A stretch of 64,000 bases of DNA from Nocardia jiangxiensis NBRC 101359 (GCF_000308615.1 NZ_BAGB01000068.1:186001-250000), one strand, 5' to 3'. Shown: positions 35,498 to 44,636, counted from the stretch's first letter. A program made the numbers and translations. Notes: generated by a model not told the origin, from the letters alone.

Positions 35498-37728
35498 TGG
35501 CGAATATCGTCATAGCGACCAACACCAAGGCGATGGGCAAGCTCGACGGCTCCGTCAAACGCAAGGTGTACGACTTCCTCGAGAAGCTCCAAACCGACGA
35601 CACCGCACCGAGTTTGCATATCGAGCCCATCAAAGGCGCAGCCGACGCACGAGTTCGGACCGGCCGGGTCGATCTGAACTATCGGGCGATTCTGTTCCGC
35701 CTCGACCCCGAAGGCGGCGACACCACCTACGTCTATATGGGGACGTGGAAGCACGATGAGGCGAACGATCTCGCCGAGCAGTCGACGCTGCGGGTCAACA
35801 AGATCAACGGCACGGTCGAGGGAATCATCGGTGAAATCAACAGCGGGGAAGACCGTAAGAAGGTCTCGGCCATCCCCAACGCGACAGCCGAAGTCCGCGC
35901 CACCGTCGATCGGGACAAGCCGCCGTATCTGGTCGGTGCCGGATTCACCATGAGCGATCTCGTCGACCGTCTGGGTCTGGATCCCGTGCTGGCCGAACGG
36001 GCCATGGCCGCAGCCGACGACTACGCGATCAATGAGATCGCCGCCGATATCGATGGGTGGCAGGGCGACGCCCTGCTGGACCTCGCCTGCGGTACCGCCA
36101 TCGATGACATTCGCGAAAAGTACTCGTTCACAGACGGTGCCGTGGACGAGAGTTTGGACGAGGACAGTCAGATCCTTGCCGCACTCGAGCATCCTGCGTC
36201 GAGGATGCAGTTCACCTACATCGATGACACGGAGGAACTTCGCCGCGTCATCGAGGGCGGCGATTTCGCGGCATGGCGAACCTTTCTGCATCCCGAACAG
36301 CGCACCTATGTCGAGAAGGACTTCAACGGCGCGTTCCGGTTGTCCGGCGGCGCCGGCACCGGAAAGACCGTCGTAGCGATCCATCGCGCGCGCAGGCTGT
36401 GGAAGAGCAACCCGCAGGCGAGAATTATCCTGACCACTTTCAACAAGACTCTCGCCAAGGGGCTCGAAGCAGACCTGAAAGTCCTCGATCCCGACGTGAT
36501 CATCGCCAAACGTCCCGGTGATCCGGGCATCTACGTGGCGGGCATAGACAAGCTCGCCAGCGATATCGCAAACCGGGCAAGCGATCTGACGGCCGCTACT
36601 ACCGCAGTTTTCGGAGCGCCCGTCGATGTGACCCCGAAACGCACCACCCCGGACCGAGTGTGGCGGGAGATTGCTCAGCCCGGCGGCAGCGGTCTCGACC
36701 AGCGGCTGTCCACTCCGGCCTTCCTCGAAAACGAGTACGTGTCAGTTGTTTTGGCCAACAAGGTGACGACACTGGAACAGTACGTCCGAGTTGCGCGCGC
36801 CGGGCGAGGGGTACGCCTGAGCCGGGCGCAACGAATTGCGGTCTGGAAGCTGGTGGAAGCGTTCCGGCGGCACAGTCGCACCGACAGCAGCCTCAGCTTC
36901 CCGGAAATCCTCGCAGTGGCTGCCGAACACCTGACACTCGGACAGCAAGCCGGGAAACCCTTCGTTGCGGATCACGTGCTCGTAGATGAAGCCCAGGATC
37001 TACATGCGACCCACTGGGCGCTACTGCACGCTTTGGTACCCGAAGGCAGTAACGACCTTTTCATCGCCGAAGATTCGCATCAGCGGATCTATGGACAGCC
37101 GGTTGTGTTGGGACGCATGGGGATAAAGATCGTCGGCCGCTCCCGTCGACTGACACTGAACTACCGGACGACCGCACAGAACCTCAACTTCGCCGTAGGG
37201 GTTCTCTCGGGGGCCGACTATCACGATCTGGAGGAAGGCGAAGAGTCGACCCTGGGGTACCGCTCGGCGCGACTGGGGCCGAATCCTGATCGCCATCAGT
37301 GCAATTCTCTGGCAGACGAGTTGGATTACGTCGCCGAGACCGTGCGCAAGTGGCTTGCCGAAGGAGCGGAACCTGAGACCATCGCAGTGTTGACCCGCGG
37401 CCAGAACGACCGCACCCAATTCGTACGAGCGCTCGGTGAGCGCGGAATCGATGCGCGCGCACTCGATGACAACCCTGCGACCACCGGGCACGTCCAAGTG
37501 TTGACCATGCATCGGTCGAAAGGCATGGAGTTCTCGCGAGTCGTTCTCGCCGGGGTCGACGAGGCTCACGTTCCCTCGCAGGCAGCCATGCGAACAGTGC
37601 CGGAAGAGGAAAAGGCCGAAGCCGAACTGTGCGAGAGGTCCCTGCTGTACGTAGCAGCCAGCCGGGCCCGTGACGAGCTCGTTGTGACCTGGAGCGGAAA
37701 ACCGTCGACGTTGCTGGGGAACGGCTAG
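35497..37728 (+). CDS. UvrD-like SF1 helicase with RelE/ParE-like N-terminal domain
   Basis: A 743-residue protein. Residues 1-100 resemble the RelE/ParE toxin fold (SVKRKVYDFLEKLQTDD, RVDLNYRAILFRLDPEG, YVYMGTWKHDEA). A linker region follows, then UvrD motifs: Walker A RLSGGAGTGKTVVAIHRARRL near 282-302, Walker B DHVLVDEAQDLHATHW, FIAEDSHQRIYGQP, YRTTAQNLNFA, and motif V/VI VLTMHRSKGMEFSRVVLAGV and LLYVAASRARDELVVTW. The ATG shares one base with the stop of the large helicase gene, so the two are coupled and probably one defence system. The convergent tetR stop overlaps its stop. Confidence 0.88.
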   Translation: MANIVIATNTKAMGKLDGSVKRKVYDFLEKLQTDDTAPSLHIEPIKGAADARVRTGRVDLNYRAILFRLDPEGGDTTYVYMGTWKHDEANDLAEQSTLRVNKINGTVEGIIGEINSGEDRKKVSAIPNATAEVRATVDRDKPPYLVGAGFTMSDLVDRLGLDPVLAERAMAAADDYAINEIAADIDGWQGDALLDLACGTAIDDIREKYSFTDGAVDESLDEDSQILAALEHPASRMQFTYIDDTEELRRVIEGGDFAAWRTFLHPEQRTYVEKDFNGAFRLSGGAGTGKTVVAIHRARRLWKSNPQARIILTTFNKTLAKGLEADLKVLDPDVIIAKRPGDPGIYVAGIDKLASDIANRASDLTAATTAVFGAPVDVTPKRTTPDRVWREIAQPGGSGLDQRLSTPAFLENEYVSVVLANKVTTLEQYVRVARAGRGVRLSRAQRIAVWKLVEAFRRHSRTDSSLSFPEILAVAAEHLTLGQQAGKPFVADHVLVDEAQDLHATHWALLHALVPEGSNDLFIAEDSHQRIYGQPVVLGRMGIKIVGRSRRLTLNYRTTAQNLNFAVGVLSGADYHDLEEGEESTLGYRSARLGPNPDRHQCNSLADELDYVAETVRKWLAEGAEPETIAVLTRGQNDRTQFVRALGERGIDARALDDNPATTGHVQVLTMHRSKGMEFSRVVLAGVDEAHVPSQAAMRTVPEEEKAEAELCERSLLYVAASRARDELVVTWSGKPSTLLGNG

Positions 37729-38297
37729 CCGTCCGCACCCTGACGGCTGCGGTACCCCAGCAACCCCTCGACCCCGCGCAAGAACGTCTCGCAGATGGGT
37801 TTCGGGTCCGTCAGGCACCCCGCCGCCATGGCCCCATCCCGAAGCATGACGAAGTGGCGGGCGGCGGGGTCGGCATCGGGTTTGCCTGTAGCGGTGAAGA
37901 GTTCGGTCATTGTGGTCAGGAACCATTGGCGGTGGTCCAGGACGGCCTGGTGGACGGGGTGGGTGGGGTCGGGGAATTCGGCGGCGGCGTTGAGGAATGC
38001 GCAGCCTCGGAAGCCTTCTCGTTGGATGTCGTCGGCGATGGATCGGGTGACGACGCGGATGATGTCGTCGGGGGGCGAGGTCGGGGTGCGGGCGGCGTCG
38101 ACCTGGCCGCGGACTGCCTCGTCGGCTTGTTTCAGGTAAGCGACCAGGAGGTCGTTCTTTCCCGGGAAGTGGCGGTAGAGCGTGGCGCGGGTCACCTTCG
38201 CCTCGCTGATGACGCGTTCGACGCCCACGGCGTGCAGGCCCTCGGCGTAGAAGAGGCCGGTCGCCGTGTCGAGCAGTCGAGACCGTGCTTCCGACAT
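37725..38297 (-). CDS. TetR family transcriptional regulator
   Basis: A 190-residue repressor. The N-terminal helix-turn-helix is RLLDTATGLFYAEGLHAVGVERVISEAKVTRATLYRHFPGKNDLLVAYL; the ligand domain contains REGFRGCAFLNAAAEFPDPTHPVH, which places it with regulators of the YcdC/AcrR-like group. It is divergent from the membrane protein at 38460, and both operators lie in the shared gap. Its stop TAG and the UvrD stop TAG on the other strand share the palindrome CTAG. Confidence 0.9.
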   Translation of the reverse strand: MSEARSRLLDTATGLFYAEGLHAVGVERVISEAKVTRATLYRHFPGKNDLLVAYLKQADEAVRGQVDAARTPTSPPDDIIRVVTRSIADDIQREGFRGCAFLNAAAEFPDPTHPVHQAVLDHRQWFLTTMTELFTATGKPDADPAARHFVMLRDGAMAAGCLTDPKPICETFLRGVEGLLGYRSRQGADG

Positions 38298-38339
38298 TCG
38301 TTCCCATCCGTTCCCTCGAAGTGTCGGCTCCAGACTAAC

Positions 38340-38408
38340 AGAAAGAACGATCGGTCTTGACACTGCGAGACGCGTACCGCAGACTCAGCTGTACCGATCG
38401 TTCTTTCT
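38340..38408. promoter_or_regulatory. paired TetR operators between divergent genes
   Basis: A perfect 16-bp inverted repeat, AGAAAGAACGATCGGT at 38340-38355 and its complement at 38393-38408, separated by 37 bp. Each arm is itself a near-palindrome around CGATCG, so there are probably two dimer sites. A TTGACA box at 38357-38362 adjoins the left site. The layout predicts repression of both the tetR gene and the membrane protein gene by the adjacent TetR. Confidence 0.85.
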
Positions 38409-38459
38409 CTCTATCGGGACGTCGGGATCATCCACGCTCCACCACTCGAGAGGGATCTG

Positions 38460-39053
38460 ATGTCCAGTCCATTCGCCACCGACGCCCGCGACACCTCCAC
38501 CGCCACCGTGGCCGATGCCACCAAGGACACCAAGGCGCTGCGCAACCTGTATTACATCCGGTTCGGATTCGCCATCGTATGGGCGATTCTCATGGTGACG
38601 GTCGCCAAGTCGATCAGCCCGGGAACCGTTGCACTGCTTGTGATCTACCCCCTGTTCGACGTCGCCGCGGCCGTGGTCGACTACCGCTCCTCCGGCACCA
38701 CCCGGGCCAAGGCGCCGCTCTACATCAACATGGCCCTGAGCCTGCTCGCCACCATCGGGTTGTGCTTCGCGGTCTCCTCCGGAATCCCGAATGTGCTTCG
38801 GGTGTGGGGCATTTGGGCGATCACCGCCGGCATCGTCCAGCTGATCGTCGCGATCCTGCGCTACCGGCTCGGCGGTCAGTGGGCGATGATCCTCAGCGGC
38901 GGCATCTCCGTGCTCGCCGGCGCCAATTTCTTCGCATCGGCCGGAGGCCCGAAGGCCGCACTCACCACGGTGGCCGGTTACGCGGTCCTGGGCGGGGTCT
39001 TCTTCCTGATCTCCGCGATTCGACTGCATCGCGGCGCGGCGAAGTTGAAGTGA
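38460..39053 (+). CDS. DUF308/HdeD-like six-helix membrane protein
   Basis: A 197-residue membrane protein with about six transmembrane helices after a polar N-terminus of 30 residues (for example IRFGFAIVWAILMVTVAKSISPGTVALLVIYPLFDVAAAVVDY; WAMILSGGISVLAGANFF). The pattern of paired helices with internal similarity fits the HdeD/DUF308 group. AGAGGG precedes the ATG. It is the probable main target of the divergent TetR regulator; its transported or sensed compound is unknown. Confidence 0.78.
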   Translation: MSSPFATDARDTSTATVADATKDTKALRNLYYIRFGFAIVWAILMVTVAKSISPGTVALLVIYPLFDVAAAVVDYRSSGTTRAKAPLYINMALSLLATIGLCFAVSSGIPNVLRVWGIWAITAGIVQLIVAILRYRLGGQWAMILSGGISVLAGANFFASAGGPKAALTTVAGYAVLGGVFFLISAIRLHRGAAKLK

Positions 39054-39285
39054 GATGACCTTCGCAGCCTGATGCGCTGCTCGGCTTCGCCAGCAACGGG
39101 TTCGACGGGTTGCGAAGATTCAGCACATCCGCCTCATCTGCTCGCCCGGCGGCTTTTCAACCAGCCACTGCGGGCGGGCAGATGCATTTGCCGAGCTCAT
39201 CACCGTGTCGTGTGGACCTCGCGGCGAAGTCTCGGTGATCGGGAATCGCGCGATCGCATCCGACCGGCAGACTTAGCGTTGATTT

Positions 39286-41400
39286 GTGACCCGTAAAGCG
39301 ACTTTTCCGCATCTTCTCGCCCCCGGGACCATCGGGCCCGTCACCGTGCCGAATCGAGTTGTGCTGCCCGCGATGGATATGAATCTGTGCGAGGACGGGG
39401 CGATCGAGCAGGGCGATATCGAACACTTCGTGGCTCGGGCGGCCGGTGGGACGGGGTTGATCATCACGGGGTGCTGCGCTGTTGCGTATCCGATCGGGTG
39501 TGCGAGCACCAGGGAACCCGGGCTGTCGGAGGATCGGTTCATCCCCGGACTTCGGGCGCTTGCCGATGCCGTGCATGACGCGGGGAGCAAGTTGTGCGTG
39601 CAGATGACGCATCACGGGAAGATCGCCCGGATCGACACCGTCGCCGGACGACCGCTGTTGGTGCCGTCGATACCGACCGGGTCCGCTGATCTTTCCGCGT
39701 TGGGGGACAACACTTCTGGCGAGTTGCAGAAGATGTCGGCGGTGACCGGCGGTAAGCAGGCCACCTATCGCGAGGCCACTCAGGACGATATCGATTGGGT
39801 GGTGCGGTGTTTCGCGGAGGCGGCCGGGCGGGTGCGGGCCGCCGGTGCCGATGCGGTCGAGATTCACTGCGCGCACGGCTACATACTCGGCGGATTCCTG
39901 AGCCGGGCGGACAACAAGCGCACCGACGGATACGGTGGGGCGCTGGCGAATCGGGCACGGTTGGCGGTCGAGGTGATCCGGGCGGTCAAGGCGGAAGTCG
40001 GTGATTCGCTGGCGATTCTGGTTCGCATCGCCGGACGTGAATTCGGCGAGGACGATGCGTTGACCACCGAGGAAGCCGCACAGGCATCCGCACTGTTCGA
40101 GGCGGCCGGCGCCGACGCGATCCACGTCACCGGCTGGGGTCGAAATCCGTTCTCCAACTTCACCGATGGTCCACTGCCCGACCGCGTCGGCGCGTACACG
40201 GAGTTGGCGGCCGAGGTGAAGAAGGCAGTGTCCATTCCGGTGATCACGGTCGGCCGGGTACTGCCGGAAGTCGGCGAAAAGGCGATCGCCGAGGGGCGAG
40301 CCGATTTCGCCGCGATGGGACGGCAACTGCTCGCCGATCCCGAGCTGGTGAACAAGCTAGCGGCCGGGACCCCGGAGGACATCCGGCCCTGCATCAATTG
40401 CTATGTGTGCGTCCAGGAGAACTTCTGGGACGACACCCCGATCTGCGCGGTGAATCCCGCACTGGGCAATGAGAAACTGCTGCCGCTGTCGCCTGTCTCG
40501 ACCCCGAAACATGTCGTGATCGTCGGAGCCGGCCCCGGCGGCTTGGAGGTGGCCCGCCGCGCCGCCGAGCGCGGGCATCGAATCACACTGCTGGACAAGA
40601 CAGATCGACTCGGCGGCACGCTCTGGTTCTCCAGCCTCACCACGCCGGACAATCAGCGACTGTTGAACTGGCTGAAGGTCCAGGTCGAGCAGCTCGACAT
40701 CGAAATCCGCTTGAACACCGAGGCCACCGCGGCCTCGATCGCGGCCCTGAAGCCGGATGTGGTGGTGGTAGCCACCGGCGCGGTGCGCGGACGCCCGGAC
40801 GTTCCCGGCAGCGATCTACCGCACGTTCATACCGGAGATACCCTGCGCGCCTTGATGACCGGATCCGGCGATGTCTCCGAAGTGCCACCGCTACTCCGTA
40901 CGATCGCGAAACTGGGCAAGCTGTCCGGTATCACCAGAAGCCCTGCCGCCATTCGCACCGTGACCCGGAAGTTCCTGCCGATGGGCAAGAACGTCGTCGT
41001 GATCGGCGGTTCGCTTGTGGGACTCGAACTCTCGGAATTCCTCGCCGAACGTGGCCGCAACGTCACATTACTCGAGGAGGGGCAGCAACTCGGCGTACCC
41101 ATGGCCATGCCCCGCCGCTGGACAGCGGTCCGTCATGCGGGCGAACACGGCGTGACGATCCACCGGCATGCGACGGTGCAGCGAATCACCGAGCAGCACG
41201 TCCAATTTCGCGTTGCCGACAAGACCATGACCGCCCAGGCGGACATGGTCGTCGTCGCCTCGAAGGTCTCCGCCCAGGCCCCACTCGCCGAAACCCTCGC
41301 GGGTGCGGTTCCCGAGGTACACGTCGTCGGAGACGCCGCCGAAGTCGACTACATTCAGGGGGCAATTCACTCCGCGTGGAAAGTCGCCGCCAAGTTGTGA
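39286..41400 (+). CDS. FMN/4Fe-4S/FAD NADH:flavin oxidoreductase (2,4-dienoyl-CoA reductase type)
   Basis: A 704-residue enzyme of the FadH/trimethylamine dehydrogenase class. An Old Yellow Enzyme barrel fills residues 1-350 (VRAAGADAVEIHCAHGYILGGFLSRADNKRTDGYGG). The cluster motif CINCYVCVQENFWDDTPIC binds 4Fe-4S near residues 370-390, and the C-terminal FAD/NAD(P) half has VVIVGAGPGGLEVARRAAERGH and VVVIGGSLVGLELSEFLAERG. Electrons pass from NAD(P)H via FAD and Fe-S to FMN and an enone or enoyl substrate. The GTG at 39286 has no ribosome binding site; leaderless translation is likely. Confidence 0.9.
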   Translation: MTRKATFPHLLAPGTIGPVTVPNRVVLPAMDMNLCEDGAIEQGDIEHFVARAAGGTGLIITGCCAVAYPIGCASTREPGLSEDRFIPGLRALADAVHDAGSKLCVQMTHHGKIARIDTVAGRPLLVPSIPTGSADLSALGDNTSGELQKMSAVTGGKQATYREATQDDIDWVVRCFAEAAGRVRAAGADAVEIHCAHGYILGGFLSRADNKRTDGYGGALANRARLAVEVIRAVKAEVGDSLAILVRIAGREFGEDDALTTEEAAQASALFEAAGADAIHVTGWGRNPFSNFTDGPLPDRVGAYTELAAEVKKAVSIPVITVGRVLPEVGEKAIAEGRADFAAMGRQLLADPELVNKLAAGTPEDIRPCINCYVCVQENFWDDTPICAVNPALGNEKLLPLSPVSTPKHVVIVGAGPGGLEVARRAAERGHRITLLDKTDRLGGTLWFSSLTTPDNQRLLNWLKVQVEQLDIEIRLNTEATAASIAALKPDVVVVATGAVRGRPDVPGSDLPHVHTGDTLRALMTGSGDVSEVPPLLRTIAKLGKLSGITRSPAAIRTVTRKFLPMGKNVVVIGGSLVGLELSEFLAERGRNVTLLEEGQQLGVPMAMPRRWTAVRHAGEHGVTIHRHATVQRITEQHVQFRVADKTMTAQADMVVVASKVSAQAPLAETLAGAVPEVHVVGDAAEVDYIQGAIHSAWKVAAKL

Positions 41401-41607
41401 ACATTGCCTCCCGGCCGAGCCACGATGCGAGCCGCGGATCACTGGCGTGCGGGGCGTCGGGACGGTCTCGGCGCAGTTCGCGGGTCGCGGCCGGGACAGC
41501 TGACAACCGAAAGTCGTTCGGGGACAGACATTGTCGACTGCCAACGTAATCCCGCCCGCTCATCCGGATGCGCATGCCCGACACGTCCCGCCCACCTCGA
41601 CCAGCCC

Positions 41608-42531
41608 TCAGGCGACGGGCCGAAGGTATCGCCGGGCCCATTCCTCGAAGCTGGTGACGACGATACCGAGATCCTTGGCGTACTCCGGACGGGCGGGCTG
41701 AGGGACCACGTTCAGCAGATCCAGACCAGCACCCATGGCAGGCATTCCGGCGGCCAGGGCTTGTTCCTCCGTCATGTTCGCTGCGGACAGCGGCGTGTTC
41801 AGCACGCGGGAGAGAACTTCGGCGATTTCGGTCATCGTCAAAAGGTCACTGGCCAATTCGAGTTCGACGCCGTCGAACCGCTCGGGGGCGGTGAGGGCCG
41901 CAGCGGCGGCGCGGCCGATATCGTCCACCGCGACCAGCGATAGTCGAGTCTCAGGGTTGATGACGCTCACCAGTCCGCCTTCGATACCACGCGGGAACAG
42001 GTACGCGACGGAGGGCAGGAAGTTCTCCATGAATGTCGCGGGCTTGAGCAGCGTCCAGTGCGGGAAGCCCGCCGCACGAACCCGGTCCTGGAGCGCTGCC
42101 TTCGCTGCCAGACTGGCCTCGGCCATCGGCCAGCGCCCCTTGATCCAGCGCGGGTCTTCGGTGCGCTGGCCCGCACCGGATACGGAGGTGTGCACGAACT
42201 GCGGCACCCCCGCGGCCCGCGCACCCTCGATGAGATTCACCCCCTGGGCTATCTCACTGTCGAAATCTGGCCCTGCCGTGGTGAATTCGGGCATCTGCAC
42301 GGAGAATACGGCCCGCGCCCCCTCAGCTGCCCGGATGATCGAATCGCGATCGCGCAGATCGCCGGTGACCAGTTCGGCGCCGAGCGCCGCGACGGCCTCG
42401 GCTCGCGCGGTGTGCGGATCGCGGACCAGAGCCCGAACTCGAACGCCCGCGTCGAGCAGGGCGCGCGCAGTCGCACCACCTTGCTGACCTGTGGCACCGG
42501 AGACCAGAACTGGTGCGGAAACTGTGGACAT
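41608..42531 (-). CDS. NmrA-like NAD(P)-binding protein
   Basis: A 307-residue Rossmann-fold protein. The dinucleotide motif VSGATGQQGGATARALLDAGVRVRALVRD is at the N-terminus; FVHTSVSGAG and the substrate region LLKPATFMENFLPSV follow. Members are atypical short-chain dehydrogenase relatives, some enzymes and some redox sensors. GAGGGG stands five bases before the ATG at 42531. It is transcribed divergently from a TetR gene with a clear operator, so it is probably induced by that regulator's ligand. Confidence 0.88.
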   Translation of the reverse strand: MSTVSAPVLVSGATGQQGGATARALLDAGVRVRALVRDPHTARAEAVAALGAELVTGDLRDRDSIIRAAEGARAVFSVQMPEFTTAGPDFDSEIAQGVNLIEGARAAGVPQFVHTSVSGAGQRTEDPRWIKGRWPMAEASLAAKAALQDRVRAAGFPHWTLLKPATFMENFLPSVAYLFPRGIEGGLVSVINPETRLSLVAVDDIGRAAAAALTAPERFDGVELELASDLLTMTEIAEVLSRVLNTPLSAANMTEEQALAAGMPAMGAGLDLLNVVPQPARPEYAKDLGIVVTSFEEWARRYLRPVA

Positions 42532-42555
42532 GATGCCCCTCACGTGCGGATTCAC

Positions 42556-42612
42556 TAAACGGCGAGGCCCGCCGTTTACCTTCCTCTAAGATATGGCGGG
42601 GTCCGCCGTTTA
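42556..42612. promoter_or_regulatory. TetR operator(s) between NmrA-like gene and tetR
   Basis: Operator 1 is a perfect inverted repeat TAAACGGCG-5-CGCCGTTTA at 42556-42578. The half-site CGCCGTTTA recurs at 42604-42612 with a degenerate partner (TATGGCGGG) before it. A TAAGAT -10-like box lies between them. The sites cover both divergent promoters. Confidence 0.85.
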
Positions 42613-42632
42613 GCAACCCAGGAGGTGACGTC

Positions 42633-43205
42633 GTGCCCGAACACCAGCGCGCCGACGCCCGTCGTAACTACGCACGCGTCCTCGCGGTAGCGGAAGAGGA
42701 GATCGCCGCCCACGGCGCCGGTGCGTCCCTGGAGCAGATCGCCCGCATCGCGGGAGTGGGTTCGGGGACCGTGCGCCGCCACTTCCCCACCCGCCGCGCA
42801 CTGCTGGAAGCGGTCTCCCACAAGCGAATCGAAGCGCTGTGCGCCCGCGCCGAGGAGATGATCGATTCCGCGGACAGCCGCAGCGCATTGCTGGACTGGC
42901 TGGGCGACGTCCTCACCTATTGCATCAGCGCACGAGGACTCGCGGCCGTACTGGCCCACGACAGCGCCGGAACCGACCCGGTACACGACAACGCCTGCTC
43001 GAAAGCCTTGAAGGAGGCCGGAAACCCGTTGCTGCACCGCGCAATTCAGCAAGACACCGTAGCAACCACCGCAACCGTCGAGGAACTGATCATGCTGATC
43101 GTCGGCATCGCCCTCACCACGGAGAGCTTCCCCGATCCCGCCCCCCAGGCCAACCGACTGTTCGAGCTGACCATCGCCGGTCTACCCACAGGACGACCGA
43201 CGTAG
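42633..43205 (+). CDS. TetR family transcriptional regulator
   Basis: A 190-residue regulator with an N-terminal helix-turn-helix (VLAVAEEEIAAHGAGASLEQIARIAGVGSGTVRRHFPTRRALLEAV) and a C-terminal ligand domain of the SbtR-like kind found in many actinomycete repressors. AGGAGG lies seven bases before the GTG start. It probably represses itself and the divergent NmrA-like gene through the TAAACGGCG palindrome between them. Confidence 0.9.
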   Translation: MPEHQRADARRNYARVLAVAEEEIAAHGAGASLEQIARIAGVGSGTVRRHFPTRRALLEAVSHKRIEALCARAEEMIDSADSRSALLDWLGDVLTYCISARGLAAVLAHDSAGTDPVHDNACSKALKEAGNPLLHRAIQQDTVATTATVEELIMLIVGIALTTESFPDPAPQANRLFELTIAGLPTGRPT

Positions 43206-43395
43206 CCCGGACCGCACGAACCGGTTGCACGACCGCTCCGAGAAGGCGACGGGCGCAGCGAATCTACAAGCAGTACAATGCAATTCGTATCACCAAAAAT
43301 CTCTGCTACCCACTGACGCAAATTCCGCGTAGAAAGTTGCAGCGGAGCGTGAACCCATTCCATGTGCTTCGGCCGACATGGACGGACTGTTCACG

Positions 43396-43432
43396 CCGAG
43401 GGCCCGCACCCCGGGGCATGCGCGGCCCTCGG
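43396..43432 (-). terminator. hairpin terminator of the steroid operon
   Basis: A perfect 9-bp stem CCGAGGGCC/GGCCCTCGG, 17 bases beyond the ltp2 stop, with further pairing possible in its loop. The 190 bases from the end of tetR to here hold no gene. Confidence 0.7.
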
Positions 43433-43448
43433 GGTACGGGGTTCGGGG

Positions 43449-44624
43449 TCAGCCCGCGGTGAGGACCAAACCCGATGTGGGGACGCCGGTTCCGGCGGTG
43501 ACGACGATGTTCTGGACGTTGTCGACGGGGTTGACCGAGGTGCCGCGGATTTGGCGGACGGCTTCGGCTATGCCGTTCATGCCGTGGATGTACGCCTCGC
43601 CCAGTTGGCCGCCGTGGGTGTTCAGCGGGAGGCGGCCGCCCACCTCGATGGCGCCGTCGGCGATGAAGTCCTTGGCTTCGCCGCGGGCGCAGAAGCCGAG
43701 TTCCTCGAGTTGCATGAGGACGAACGGGGTGAAGTGGTCGTAGAGGATCGCCGCTTGCATATCCTCTGGGCGCAAACCACTCTGGGCCCACAGCTGGTCG
43801 CCGACCAGGCCCATTTCCGGCAGGCCGGTGAGCGCGTCACGGTAGTAGCTGGTCATGACGTACTGATCCGCGCCGGAACCCTGTGCGGCACCGGCGATCA
43901 CGGCCGACTTCTGCGGAAGGTCGCGCGCCCGTTCGGCACTCGTGACCACGATGGCCACGCCGCCGTCGGTCTCCTGGCAGCAGTCCAGCAGGTGCAGCGG
44001 CTCGGCGATCCAGCGCGAATTCTGGTGGTCCTCCAGAGTGATCGGCTTGCCGTAGAAGTGGGCCGCCGGGTTCACTGCCGCGTGTTTGCGATCGGCCACC
44101 GCCACCGTGCCGAAATCCGCACTGGTAGCGCCGTATACGTGCATGTAGCGTCGGGCGACCATGGCCACCTGCGCGGCGGGGGTGCCCAGGCCCTGCGGAT
44201 ATCCCCACGCCGCATCCACGCCCGAGGAGGTCGGCGCGGCAGCCAGGTGAGTGGCGAACTGGCCGAACCGATGTCCGGACCGTTCGTTGAAAGCGCGGTA
44301 TGCCACAACGACATCCGCGATTCCGGTGGCCACCGCCATGGCGGCCTGCTGCACGGTCGCCGCCGCCGCACCGCCGCCGAACGGGATGTTGCTGAAGAAC
44401 TTCAGATTCAGCACGCCGACCGCACGGGCCACCGCGGCCTGGGTGTTGGTGTCCATCGTGAACGTGGTGAGGCCGTCCACATCCGCGGGCGTCAGCCCGG
44501 CATCGGCCAGCGCCGCGGTGACCGCCTCCGCGGCCAGACGCAATTCGCTGCGGCCAGAATCCTTCGAGAAGTCGGTGGACCCGATGCCGACGATGGCGGC
44601 CTTGCCGCTGATACCGGTACTCAT
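43449..44624 (-). CDS. ltp2: steroid side-chain-cleaving retro-aldolase Ltp2 (thiolase-like)
   Basis: A 391-residue thiolase-fold lipid-transfer protein. With the DUF35 part of ChsH2 it performs the retro-aldol cleavage that releases propionyl-CoA and leaves the C19 steroid ketone. KAAIVGIGSTDFSKDSGRSELRLAAEAV closely follows mycobacterial Ltp2, and HGGQLGEAYIHGMNGIAEAVRQIRG is the conserved C-terminal part; a normal thiolase cysteine is not evident. It is the last gene of the operon. The ATG at 44624 matches family N-termini; an in-frame ATG at 44699, overlapping the chsH1 stop and behind AGGAGG, would add 25 residues coded by an inserted repeat. Confidence 0.88.
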   Translation of the reverse strand: MSTGISGKAAIVGIGSTDFSKDSGRSELRLAAEAVTAALADAGLTPADVDGLTTFTMDTNTQAAVARAVGVLNLKFFSNIPFGGGAAAATVQQAAMAVATGIADVVVAYRAFNERSGHRFGQFATHLAAAPTSSGVDAAWGYPQGLGTPAAQVAMVARRYMHVYGATSADFGTVAVADRKHAAVNPAAHFYGKPITLEDHQNSRWIAEPLHLLDCCQETDGGVAIVVTSAERARDLPQKSAVIAGAAQGSGADQYVMTSYYRDALTGLPEMGLVGDQLWAQSGLRPEDMQAAILYDHFTPFVLMQLEELGFCARGEAKDFIADGAIEVGGRLPLNTHGGQLGEAYIHGMNGIAEAVRQIRGTSVNPVDNVQNIVVTAGTGVPTSGLVLTAG

Positions 44625-44636
44625 GCTGTTTCCACT

